Of a stretch of DNA of 14,650 nt, positions 5,850-12,834 are shown one piece after another. This DNA is from Bacilli bacterium. Its GTDB lineage: Bacteria; Bacillota_I; Bacilli_A; RFN20; UBA1709. The DNA lies in NCBI GenBank assembly GCA_028694305.1, contig JAQUTO010000009.1, positions 1 through 14,650 on the forward strand, in the 5' to 3' direction. Within the stretch, counting starts at the first letter, position 1, and every line of letters begins with the position of its first letter. The notes beneath the pieces are model-generated. The model had not been told where the DNA came from. It did no database searches and saw nothing but the letters and a program-made list of their open reading frames with translations. A program made the translations under genes and the position numbers.

Positions 5850-6678
5850 CGTATGCACCCGCAACCTGTGTTGTTAAGGCTGGATTTCCTTTATATTTGA
5901 CGGTTAAAGTCCCGCTGGACTTAATATCGAGAATATCACTAACGGCAATGATATAATTAGCGGCTCCACGACTATTGATATAAAATTCTTTGGTCTTAAT
6001 ATCGCTAAAGGCCATAGTTGCTACACCTGAAATCGAATCTTCATATTTATCGATGCTACCAGATCCGGATAAAGAAGCAACGCCTGTCACTTCATTCTTC
6101 AAATAATCTAAACTTAGATTTTCTAACTTTAAGGTTGCTGTTCCTTTGACATCTAAAGAGAAGTTATCGACATTTTCAAGATTAAGTGTGCCAGTTGTCG
6201 CACCTTTGATGGTTAGTCTGGTTTCATCTTCAAAAGCATATAAGCTATTAGCAAGATGAGAGGCACCTTCTAATGTTGCCTCTGAAATTGAGATACCATA
6301 GAAATTCATGGTAAAGGTATTGGTGACATATTTATCAGTCGTATTTTCAGTTAATTCAAAGGCAGAATCAGAAACTTTATAAGTTAAGTGATCAAAAATA
6401 TTTTGGTTAGTAATCACTTCTACTCTTGGTTCCCCATAATCATAAAAATTAACATCTAAGTAAGAGACTTCACCCTCAAAATCTTTGGACTCGCCAAACA
6501 TGATGTTACCTAGTTTTATTGAAAAATCTGAAATCGTTTCGGTTCCAGTTAATTGAATGATATTTGTTACAACTTCCCCAGTTCCCACATAGTTCTTGGA
6601 GAATAAAACTCCTTCTTCAGAGCAAGAAACTAGTAATAAACTAGAGGCAAGTAATAAGCTGTATAAGGTTTTTTTCAA
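5827..6678 (-). CDS. Lipoprotein with DUF2807-like beta-helix region
   Basis: A signal peptide ends in the lipobox LVSC, so the product should be membrane-anchored on the outside. The C-terminal half (about 150-275) is built of short repeated beta rungs such as LTIKGATTGTLNLENV, LDVKGTATLKLENL and SGVASLSGSGSID, ending in VKYKGNPAL. This pattern fits the DUF2807 (GIN-type, adhesin-head-like) fold. Its biochemical role is unknown; these proteins are thought to be surface or envelope proteins. I chose TTG 6678 (MKKTLYSLLLASSLLLVSC, 283 residues) because AGAGGTGA (6692-6685) lies 6 bases upstream; the ATG at 6684 is too close to that site. The 3' end overlaps the pseudouridine synthase gene. Confidence 0.8.
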   Translation of the reverse strand: MKKTLYSLLLASSLLLVSCSEEGVLFSKNYVGTGEVVTNIIQLTGTETISDFSIKLGNIMFGESKDFEGEVSYLDVNFYDYGEPRVEVITNQNIFDHLTYKVSDSAFELTENTTDKYVTNTFTMNFYGISISEATLEGASHLANSLYAFEDETRLTIKGATTGTLNLENVDNFSLDVKGTATLKLENLSLDYLKNEVTGVASLSGSGSIDKYEDSISGVATMAFSDIKTKEFYINSRGAANYIIAVSDILDIKSSGTLTVKYKGNPALTTQVAGAYDVSKIDN

Positions 6679-6700
6679 GCGCATTCACCTCTTTTGTAAG

Positions 6701-6709
6701 ATTATAGCA
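6701..6709 (-). promoter_or_regulatory. Extended -10 promoter for the lipoprotein/pseudouridine synthase operon
   Basis: On the minus strand TGC-TATAAT (6709-6701) is a perfect -10 with the extended TGN element, about 17 bases upstream of the ribosome binding site's end. No good -35 box is seen, which is usual for extended -10 promoters. Readthrough from the HAD gene upstream is also possible, since no terminator follows it. Confidence 0.6.
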
Positions 6710-6735
6710 TACAATGATGGTAATATCTATTGATA

Positions 6736-7449
6736 TTAGTTATGGCTTTTTAGATAAGTAATAAAGTCCAGATAATCATGAATTTCTAGATATGGTATGA
6801 CTTTTTCGGCTGGTTCTCCACCCATTCCAGAGTCATGTTTATAATAGACAGGGCGTAAATTAAGTTGACTCGAGCCGACTACATCGGCCACATAATTATC
6901 CCCAACAAAATAAACTTCTTCAGCTGGTAAACCTAGTTTATCTAAGGCAATTTGGAAGATATTTGGATGCGGTTTACGATAACTAACTTCACTCGATGAA
7001 AGGACAAACTCAAAGTGGGCATTAGGACAGTATTCATTTATCAGTCTTTTTTGTGTCTCGCTATGCATAGTAGTATTAGAAACCACGGCCAAACGATAAT
7101 CCTCTTTATGCGCATATTCTAATAAATCTTGTAAATGAGGAGCTAAGCGAAGATTAAGATGACAGCTTTTTAAGTAAATATATTCTCTTTCTAGATAAGG
7201 AATGGAAAATTCAATATCTAAAAGTTGTTCTACTATTTTTTGTTGTTCTTCAAAAGTAAATTCTGGCCCAGTAATTGGGTTTTTACCTCTTAATTCATCA
7301 AAAACTTTTTTGCCTGTTGCAGCAATTTCTTGCGCGGTATAATTATGGGGATTTTTACTTAGATAAGACATGAGGCCATCATAAGTCTTTTCACCTTCAT
7401 ATGTAGAAAGGAAAATCGTTGACCAAAAGTCAAAAAGTATCGCTTTCAT
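6736..7449 (-). CDS. HAD-family hydrolase
   Basis: The protein is a 237-residue member of the haloacid dehalogenase superfamily with an alpha-helical cap (about 20-100), most like small phosphatases of the subfamily I type. Motif I is FDFWST with nucleophile Asp7, but the usual second Asp (the acid/base of phosphatases) is Trp9. Motif II is VVSNTT (Ser124), motif III Lys159 in YRKPHPNIF, and motif IV VGDNYVADV (Asp184, Asp189). Substrate unknown, probably a small phosphate ester or a dehalogenase-like substrate. The ATG overlaps the stop of the upstream membrane protein gene by one base (TAATG), and GGAGA lies 9 bases upstream, so the two are co-transcribed. No clear terminator follows. Confidence 0.87.
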   Translation of the reverse strand: MKAILFDFWSTIFLSTYEGEKTYDGLMSYLSKNPHNYTAQEIAATGKKVFDELRGKNPITGPEFTFEEQQKIVEQLLDIEFSIPYLEREYIYLKSCHLNLRLAPHLQDLLEYAHKEDYRLAVVSNTTMHSETQKRLINEYCPNAHFEFVLSSSEVSYRKPHPNIFQIALDKLGLPAEEVYFVGDNYVADVVGSSQLNLRPVYYKHDSGMGGEPAEKVIPYLEIHDYLDFITYLKSHN

Positions 7450-8090
7450 TAGTGGTTCTCCATAGCTTTGCTTAGTAAATGATTAAGTGACCATTCAATT
7501 AAGGCGACTAAAACTGCAAAAACGCCGAAAACTACGATTAAAAGCCACATTGGCATATTCAAACTTGTGAAATGATAAAAGTCTTGCCAGACACCTAAAG
7601 TAATCACATTATGATAATAAATAATGCCATATAGCATCGTTGGAATTAAAGCAAAGACAATGCACCATAATTTCGGTTGGGGTTTATGCTCCAATAATAA
7701 ATATGAAAGCATCGCTAAAATAGGAACCAAGAAATGTAAGAAGAAATTTGAATAATTGTTAAACATCATATTCGCACCATAGGCTCCTTGTAAAAAGAAG
7801 ACAACAGTCAGGAAAGTAATCGTTACAACTCCCGTTCCAATTAGTTTAAAGACAATGGCACTTTTTGGTATCTCATAATTAGGATCGGCTAATGATTTAG
7901 CTGTGTGTAAAGCCAAGTATAAGCAAGACAAAGCCGCCAAGATATTAGAATCATAAGTATAGAAATGATAGAAGTGGGACTCTCCCCCAAACAAGTTACC
8001 ATCACCAAAAGCCGCTTTGATAATGCAATACGCCACAAAGATAAAGATTAAGACATTAATAACTAGTGAAATTATTTTCTTTTGTTTCAT
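7449..8090 (-). CDS. Pr6Pr-like six-helix membrane protein
   Basis: The protein has 213 residues with about six strongly hydrophobic segments: near 8-28, 45-65, 80-100, 110-133, 140-160 and 178-203. The motif YTYDSNILAALSCLYLAL after helix 1 (FT..SN in the family) and FFLHFLVPILAMLSYLLLE are typical of the Pr6Pr family, whose function is unknown. The only reasonable start is ATG 8090; no Shine-Dalgarno sequence is present, and a perfect -10 box sits just 6 bases upstream, so the mRNA should be leaderless. It is read away from pstS, and its promoter lies next to the Pho box, so phosphate control is conceivable but not shown. Confidence 0.78.
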   Translation of the reverse strand: MKQKKIISLVINVLIFIFVAYCIIKAAFGDGNLFGGESHFYHFYTYDSNILAALSCLYLALHTAKSLADPNYEIPKSAIVFKLIGTGVVTITFLTVVFFLQGAYGANMMFNNYSNFFLHFLVPILAMLSYLLLEHKPQPKLWCIVFALIPTMLYGIIYYHNVITLGVWQDFYHFTSLNMPMWLLIVVFGVFAVLVALIEWSLNHLLSKAMENH

Positions 8091-8096
8091 GCCAGT

Positions 8097-8105
8097 ATTA
8101 TAACA
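8097..8105 (-). promoter_or_regulatory. Extended -10 promoter giving a leaderless transcript
   Basis: On the minus strand TGT-TATAAT (8105-8097) ends 6 bases before the ATG at 8090. The start of transcription would fall at or within one base of the A of the start codon. No convincing -35 box is seen. Confidence 0.65.
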
Positions 8106-8138
8106 AATTCCGATGATAATGATTAACTTTTTTCTGAT

Positions 8139-8178
8139 TTTACCTATTCTTTACCAAATGTTTCTTTTGGACTTTACA
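8139..8178 (+). promoter_or_regulatory. Pho box upstream of pstS
   Basis: TTTACC (8139-8144), TTTACC (8150-8155) and TTTCTT (8161-8166) repeat at exactly 11-base intervals, with TTTACA (8173-8178) one base out of step. PhoP of Bacillus binds TT(A/C/T)A(C/T)A-type repeats spaced by about 5 bases, that is once per helical turn, which this matches. A weak -10 candidate TATTCT follows at 8188-8193, and the poor -35 fits an activated promoter. The most likely ligand is the regulator encoded at 12163-12834. Confidence 0.68.
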
Positions 8179-8221
8179 ATCATCAACTATTCTAAGAGCC
8201 AGAAAACAAGGAGAAATAAAG

Positions 8222-9022
8222 ATGAAAAAAGTAATAAGTTTAATAGCTTCCATAGCCTTATTAGCGACAACAATAACCGGTTGTGGTAGCAGTCAAAAAA
8301 GCGTGAGTACTGATGGCTCAACTTCTATGGAAAAAGTTATCGGAGTTCTCTCGGAAGCTTATAGTAAGCAAACAGGTATTACCGTCACTTATAATCCAAC
8401 TGGATCTAGTGCTGGCATTAAAGCGGTTCAAGATGGGAGTTGTGACATTGGCTTATCAAGTCGAAATCTGAAACAAGCCGAAATTGATGCGGGACTACAG
8501 GCAACTATTCTCGCCTATGATGGAATTGCAATTATTGTTAATCCGCAAAATACAGTCTCAGATCTAACAATAACTCAAATTGCTGATATTTATACTGAAA
8601 ACATCAAAAACTGGAGTGAAGTTGGCGGAAGTAATACTGAAATTGTTAAGATTGGTCGTGAAGCAGGTTCTGGAACTAGGGATGGTTTTGAAACAATTAC
8701 AGGCACCAGTGATAAATGCCTTTATCGGCAAGAATTAGCTTCAACTGGTGATGTCATTGCAACCGTAGCCGGCAACCCAAATGCAATTGGTTACGCTTCT
8801 TATGCATCAATTAAAGATACAGTCAAAGCCTTAAGCGTTAACCAAGTGGCGCCAAGTGAAACCACCATCAAATCTGGAACTTATGAAATTCAACGGCCTT
8901 TTGTTCTAGTTACTAAAAAAGACCAGAAACTCTCAAATGAAGCCCAAAAATTCTTTGATTATATGACTTCTAGTAATGCTAAAAACTTAATTGCAGCAGC
9001 CGGAGTCGTTGCAGCCAACTAA
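8222..9022 (+). CDS. pstS: Phosphate ABC transporter, phosphate-binding lipoprotein
   Basis: This is the external receptor that captures inorganic phosphate and delivers it to PstCA. The signal peptide ends in the lipobox ITGC with lipid-bearing Cys21. Typical ligand loops are present: STDGSTSME (29-37), PTGSSAGI (59-66), SSRNL with Arg81, and GREAGSGTRDGF (145-156), the most diagnostic motif. At 266 residues it is a compact single-domain PstS, normal for Bacillota. AAGGAG (8208-8213) lies 8 bases before the ATG. It is the first gene of a seven-gene unit and sits directly behind the Pho box, so it should be induced by phosphate starvation. Confidence 0.96.
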   Translation: MKKVISLIASIALLATTITGCGSSQKSVSTDGSTSMEKVIGVLSEAYSKQTGITVTYNPTGSSAGIKAVQDGSCDIGLSSRNLKQAEIDAGLQATILAYDGIAIIVNPQNTVSDLTITQIADIYTENIKNWSEVGGSNTEIVKIGREAGSGTRDGFETITGTSDKCLYRQELASTGDVIATVAGNPNAIGYASYASIKDTVKALSVNQVAPSETTIKSGTYEIQRPFVLVTKKDQKLSNEAQKFFDYMTSSNAKNLIAAAGVVAAN

Positions 9023-9027
9023 AGTTT

Positions 9028-9894
9028 ATGAAAAAAAAGAAGATCTTTGAAGATATTATTCATGGGATCTTTCTAATCATAGGCTTAATCACGGTGGGTT
9101 GTGTCTTGTTAATCACAATCTATCTAATCGTATCTGGAATACCCGCCATTCGCCAAATTGGTTTATTTAATTTCTTATTTGGTCAAAAATGGGACTCCAC
9201 TGCAAGTGAACCTTCCTTTGGAATCTTACCCTTTATCTTAACAAGCATATATGGAACAGCTGGAGCAATACTCCTGGGTGTTCCTTTAGGCTTATTTTGT
9301 GCTATTTATTTAGCTAAATGCGCTTCTAAAAGATTTAAGATCGTTTTAGAAACACTAGTTAGTTTAATGGCAGGAATCCCCTCAGTTATCTATGGTTTAG
9401 TCGGAATGTTGGTCTTAGTTCCTGCTATTCGTAACATTTTCCATTTAGCGGATGGGGCTAGTTTATTAGCCGCCATAATTGTGCTAGCTATTATGATATT
9501 ACCTTCAATTATCAAACAAGCCATTACGGCTTTAGCCGCTGTCCCTAAAGAATATGAAGCGGCCTCTTTAGCTTTAGGAGCCACTCCTATTGAAACTTAC
9601 TTTAGAGTCAGCTTACCTGCCAGTAAAAGTGGAATCGCCGCCGCGGTAGTATTGGGAGTTGGGCGCGCAATTGGTGAAGCGATGGCCGTGATGATGGTGG
9701 CTGGGAATGTGGCCAATATGCCCTCACTCTTTCAAAGTGTCCGTTTCTTAACAACTGCGGTCGCCTCAGAAATGTCCTATTCTTCTGGCTTACAACAACA
9801 AGCCTTATTTTCAATTGCTTTAGTTCTCTTTCTCTTCATTATGCTCATCAATGCCACGCTTAATTTCTTTTTGAAGCGAGAAAGGAAAAATTAA
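9028..9894 (+). CDS. pstC: Phosphate ABC transporter permease
   Basis: This is one of two membrane subunits forming the phosphate channel. The 288-residue protein has about six membrane helices, the MAGIPSVIYGLVG segment (114-126) found in Pst permeases, and the cytoplasmic EAA loop EAASLALGATPIETYFRVSL (177-196) that contacts the ATPase. The conserved VGRAIGEAMAV (211-221) follows it. The long first periplasmic loop (SGIPAIRQIGLFNFLFG) and gene order identify it as PstC rather than PstA. The start is only 5 bases after the pstS stop and has no clear Shine-Dalgarno site, so it is probably translated by coupling or reinitiation, which could help keep the permease below the level of the binding protein. 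Confidence 0.94.
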   Translation: MKKKKIFEDIIHGIFLIIGLITVGCVLLITIYLIVSGIPAIRQIGLFNFLFGQKWDSTASEPSFGILPFILTSIYGTAGAILLGVPLGLFCAIYLAKCASKRFKIVLETLVSLMAGIPSVIYGLVGMLVLVPAIRNIFHLADGASLLAAIIVLAIMILPSIIKQAITALAAVPKEYEAASLALGATPIETYFRVSLPASKSGIAAAVVLGVGRAIGEAMAVMMVAGNVANMPSLFQSVRFLTTAVASEMSYSSGLQQQALFSIALVLFLFIMLINATLNFFLKRERKN

Positions 9895-10752
9895 ATGCAA
9901 GGAATATCTAAAAAAAGGCGAATTAACATCGCTATACTTAAAAGTTTAATGCTAGTCGCAACAATTACCGTTCTAGCTTTAGTAGTATTTCTAATTGTTT
10001 ATGTCTTTGTGAAGGGCTTTCCAAATATTAGTTGGGAATTACTCTCAACTAAACCAAGTTATACAAATGGGACCATTGGAATACTACCCGATATCTTGAA
10101 CACCCTTTATATTGTCTTTGCCACCTTGATAATTGTTTTACCTTTAGGAGTTGGAGCCGCTATTTATCTAAGTGAATATGCAAAAAAAAAGAGAATTGTG
10201 AGAATTATTGAATATGCCGCCGAAACATTGGCCGGTATTCCTTCCATTATTTATGGTTTAGTGGGTCTTCTCTTCTTTGTCCAATTCTTGGGTCTCAGAA
10301 AATCTTTAATTGCTGGAGCCCTAACCTTAGTCATTATGAACTTGCCAACCATCATGCGCACAACTCAAGAAAGTTTAAAAACTGTGCCTCAAGCAGTTCG
10401 GGATGGAGCTTTCTCTTTAGGGGCTGGTAAATGGAGAGTTATTCGCACCGTTGTGTTACCAGGTTGTGTGGATGGTATTTGTACAGGTTGCATCTTAACA
10501 GTAGGTCGGATTGTCGGTGAATCGGCGGCTTTGTTATTTACGGCTGGACTTGCTCATTCCATCAATGGTTTTGTTACCGCCCTATCTTCTCCTGGAGCAA
10601 CTCTTACTGTAGCCCTCTACTTTTATGCTAAAGAATGGGGTGAGTTTGGAGTGGCTTTTGCAATCGCAGCCATCTTAATGATCTTGACTATGTTAATTAA
10701 TCTAGCCGCCACATTCATCCAAAAGTATTTTGAAAGGAGACGTCAATTATGA
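9895..10752 (+). CDS. pstA: Phosphate ABC transporter permease
   Basis: This is the second channel subunit, 285 residues, with about six helices. It shares TLAGIPSIIYGLVGLLFF (111-128) with PstC. Its coupling loop is a PstA-type EAA variant, RDGAFSLGAGKWRVIRTVVL (169-188), followed by VGRIVGESAALLFTAG. The N-terminal loop SWELLSTKPSYTNGTIGILP is typical of PstA. ATG follows directly on the pstC stop (TAAATG), with AAAGGA 8 bases upstream. The 3' end overlaps pstB by four bases (ATGA), so production of the permease and ATPase is linked. Confidence 0.94.
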   Translation: MQGISKKRRINIAILKSLMLVATITVLALVVFLIVYVFVKGFPNISWELLSTKPSYTNGTIGILPDILNTLYIVFATLIIVLPLGVGAAIYLSEYAKKKRIVRIIEYAAETLAGIPSIIYGLVGLLFFVQFLGLRKSLIAGALTLVIMNLPTIMRTTQESLKTVPQAVRDGAFSLGAGKWRVIRTVVLPGCVDGICTGCILTVGRIVGESAALLFTAGLAHSINGFVTALSSPGATLTVALYFYAKEWGEFGVAFAIAAILMILTMLINLAATFIQKYFERRRQL

Positions 10753-11501
10753 GTATTATTTCGGTTCAGCATCTTTCACTTTGGTATGGTGAAGTTCAAG
10801 CACTTCATAATATCAATCTAGAAATACCAAGTCATAGTATCACAGCTTTAATTGGACCATCTGGGTGTGGAAAGTCAACTTTTATTAAAACCTTAAATCG
10901 GATGAACGATTTCATCCCTGGCGTTAAGATAAGTGGCACCATTACCTACAATAAGCAAGATATCTATGCAAGTGGTGTTGATGTAAATGGCTTAAGAAAA
11001 ACGATTGGGATGGTTTTTCAAAAACCCAATCCCTTCCCAATGAGTATTTATGACAATGTGGCTTATGGTCCCAGAACTCATGGAATTAAATCCAAAGTTA
11101 AACTAGATGATATTGTTGAACGCTCTTTAAAAGATGCGGCAATTTGGGATGAAGTTAAAGACCGTTTAAAAAAGAATGCTTTAGGTCTCTCGGGTGGACA
11201 GCAACAAAGACTTTGCATTGCGCGAGCTTTAGCAGTCGAGCCTCAAGTCCTCTTGATGGATGAACCAACTAGCGCCCTTGATCCTATTTCGACCTCCAAA
11301 ATCGAGGAACTCACGTTGCAACTAAAAGATAAGTACACTATAATCATAGTAACTCATAATATGCAACAAGCCTTACGTATTAGTGATAAAACGGCTTTCT
11401 TCTTACTTGGAGAACTAATTGAGTACGCTGACACAGAAACCCTGTTTTCAAAGCCAAGTGACAAGCGAACTGAAGATTACATAACAGGAAGGTTTGGATA
11501 A
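10749..11501 (+). CDS. pstB: Phosphate ABC transporter ATP-binding protein
   Basis: This is the ATPase that powers phosphate uptake, working as a dimer on the inner face of PstCA. At 250 residues it is full length and all ABC motifs are intact: Walker A GPSGCGKST (36-44), Q-loop Gln91 in VFQKPNPFPMSIYDNV (a PstB hallmark), signature LSGGQQQR (147-154), Walker B VLLMDEP (167-173) with Glu172, and switch His203 in VTHNMQQA. The RMNDFIPG segment after Walker A is also PstB-specific. AAAGGAG lies 9 bases upstream of the ATG, which overlaps the pstA stop. Confidence 0.97.
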   Translation: MSIISVQHLSLWYGEVQALHNINLEIPSHSITALIGPSGCGKSTFIKTLNRMNDFIPGVKISGTITYNKQDIYASGVDVNGLRKTIGMVFQKPNPFPMSIYDNVAYGPRTHGIKSKVKLDDIVERSLKDAAIWDEVKDRLKKNALGLSGGQQQRLCIARALAVEPQVLLMDEPTSALDPISTSKIEELTLQLKDKYTIIIVTHNMQQALRISDKTAFFLLGELIEYADTETLFSKPSDKRTEDYITGRFG

Positions 11502-11503
11502 TT

Positions 11504-12151
11504 ATGAGAAATAAATTTGATGAAAAGTTAAAACTCTTAAATCGTGAATTGATAGAAATGGGTGCTCTTTGTGAAGAGGCCATCACCGCTGCTACACAAG
11601 CTTTGTTTAATCGAGATCTAAAATTAGCAGCCACTGTTGCGCCTTTATCCAGTGATATTGATCACAAGGAACGTGACATCGAATCAAGATGTCTAACTTT
11701 GTTACTGCAGCAACAACCAGTTGCTAAAGATTTACGCCAAATCTCGGCGGCTTTAAAAATGATTACTGATATGGAAAGAATTGGTGATCAAGCTGAAGAT
11801 ATTGCTGAAATTGTGAAGAGTTTTAAAGGTCGGGTTATGGACAATACTTTGCATATAGCAAGTATGGCCAAAGAAACCATTAAGATGGTGACCGATAGTG
11901 TTGATTCATTTGTCAAACAAGATGTAAGTTTGGCAAGTGCTGTTATTTTAGCCGATGATGTTATCGACAATTACTTTGCCGAAACTAAAAAAGCTCTGAC
12001 TCAACTCATTGCAGCTGATATTGAGTGTGGTGAATATGCTTTAGATTTGTTAATGATTACTAAATACTTTGAAAGAATCGGTGATCATGCTACTAACATT
12101 GCAGAGTGGGTTATATTCTCAGTCAGTGGAGTGCATGAATCATTGAATTAG
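11504..12151 (+). CDS. phoU: Phosphate signalling/transport regulator
   Basis: PhoU is a helical metal-binding adaptor that links the Pst transporter to the sensor kinase and holds back PhoR signalling when phosphate is plentiful. The 215-residue protein has the standard two three-helix bundles, seen as the internal repeat MERIGDQAEDIAE (90-102) and FERIGDHATNIAE (189-201). The first is preceded by DLRQISAALKMITD and the second by ALDLLMITKY. The acidic positions in these repeats bind Fe/Zn/Mg clusters in known structures. The gene starts 2 bases after the pstB stop and is followed after 11 bases by the regulator gene, so the whole block is one unit. Confidence 0.95.
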   Translation: MRNKFDEKLKLLNRELIEMGALCEEAITAATQALFNRDLKLAATVAPLSSDIDHKERDIESRCLTLLLQQQPVAKDLRQISAALKMITDMERIGDQAEDIAEIVKSFKGRVMDNTLHIASMAKETIKMVTDSVDSFVKQDVSLASAVILADDVIDNYFAETKKALTQLIAADIECGEYALDLLMITKYFERIGDHATNIAEWVIFSVSGVHESLN

Positions 12152-12162
12152 GGGGTGCAATT

Positions 12163-12834
12163 ATGATTTGGTGTATTGAAGATGATGCTAGCATTCGAGA
12201 TATTGAAGTTTATGCTCTCACCTCTTCTAATTTTGAGGCTCAAGGTTTTGAAACCGCCTCTTTGGCCTTGGCGGCCCTAACCAAAACAATCCCAGGACTA
12301 ATTATTTTAGATATTATGCTCCCCGGGATGGATGGAGTAGAATTTCTCAAGAAACTAAAAAGCAACAATAAGTATCAAGATATTCCAATCATTATGGCTA
12401 GTGCCAAAGGTAGTGAATTTGATAAAGTCAAAGCCCTTGATTTAGGCGTTGATGATTATTTAGTTAAGCCTTTTGGCATGTTAGAAATGGTCTCACGAGT
12501 TAAAGCTGTTTTAAGAAGATACCACAAGTCCACCATTTTAAATAGACAAGGGATAACGCTTGATAGCGTAAAAAGAATTGTAACTGTTGATCAACATAAG
12601 GTTGATTTAACTTATAAAGAATTTGAACTTTTAAACCTCTTTTTAGCTCATCCAGGACGGGTTTATACTCGGGATGAATTATTCAATACTATTTGGGGTC
12701 AAGATTACCTTGGAGAAAGCCGGACCGTTGATATGCACATTCGTTCTTTAAGACGTAAACTCGGTAATTATTCTTCCCTAATTGAAACAGTTCGTAATGT
12801 TGGTTATCGCATGGAGGAGAAAAATGACAAATAG
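12163..12834 (+). CDS. phoP: OmpR/PhoB-family response regulator (PhoP/PhoB type)
   Basis: The 223-residue protein has a receiver domain (1-115) and a winged-helix DNA-binding domain (about 128-220). Receiver landmarks are the acidic pair Asp7-Asp8, phosphoacceptor Asp50 in LIILDIMLPGMDG, Ser80, and Lys102 in VKPFG. The effector domain shows LTYKEFELLNLFLAHPGRV, SRTVDMHIRSLRRKLG and IETVRNVGYRM, typical of OmpR/PhoB regulators. Its place directly behind pst-phoU and before a kinase makes phosphate control the clear inference. The likely target is the repeat at 8139-8178. AGGGGGTG lies ahead of the ATG. The gene overlaps the kinase start by 11 bases. The symbol follows the Bacillus name; phoB would be an equal choice. 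Confidence 0.92.
   Translation: MIWCIEDDASIRDIEVYALTSSNFEAQGFETASLALAALTKTIPGLIILDIMLPGMDGVEFLKKLKSNNKYQDIPIIMASAKGSEFDKVKALDLGVDDYLVKPFGMLEMVSRVKAVLRRYHKSTILNRQGITLDSVKRIVTVDQHKVDLTYKEFELLNLFLAHPGRVYTRDELFNTIWGQDYLGESRTVDMHIRSLRRKLGNYSSLIETVRNVGYRMEEKNDK

Noticed and set aside
6721..6738. Perfect inverted repeat TAATATC-TATT-GATATTA at the end of the HAD gene as terminator
   Set aside because: The stem is short and AT-only and no T tract follows; it is not convincing as a terminator, though a protein site cannot be excluded.
8139..8178. The TTTACC repeats as a CRISPR-like or satellite array
   Set aside because: Units are 6 bases with a period of 11 and only about four copies, located where a Pho box is expected.
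12782..12823. Upstream ATG for the sensor kinase
   Set aside because: The extra 14 residues are the out-of-frame end of the regulator gene, and the strong GGAGGAG site points to ATG 12824.
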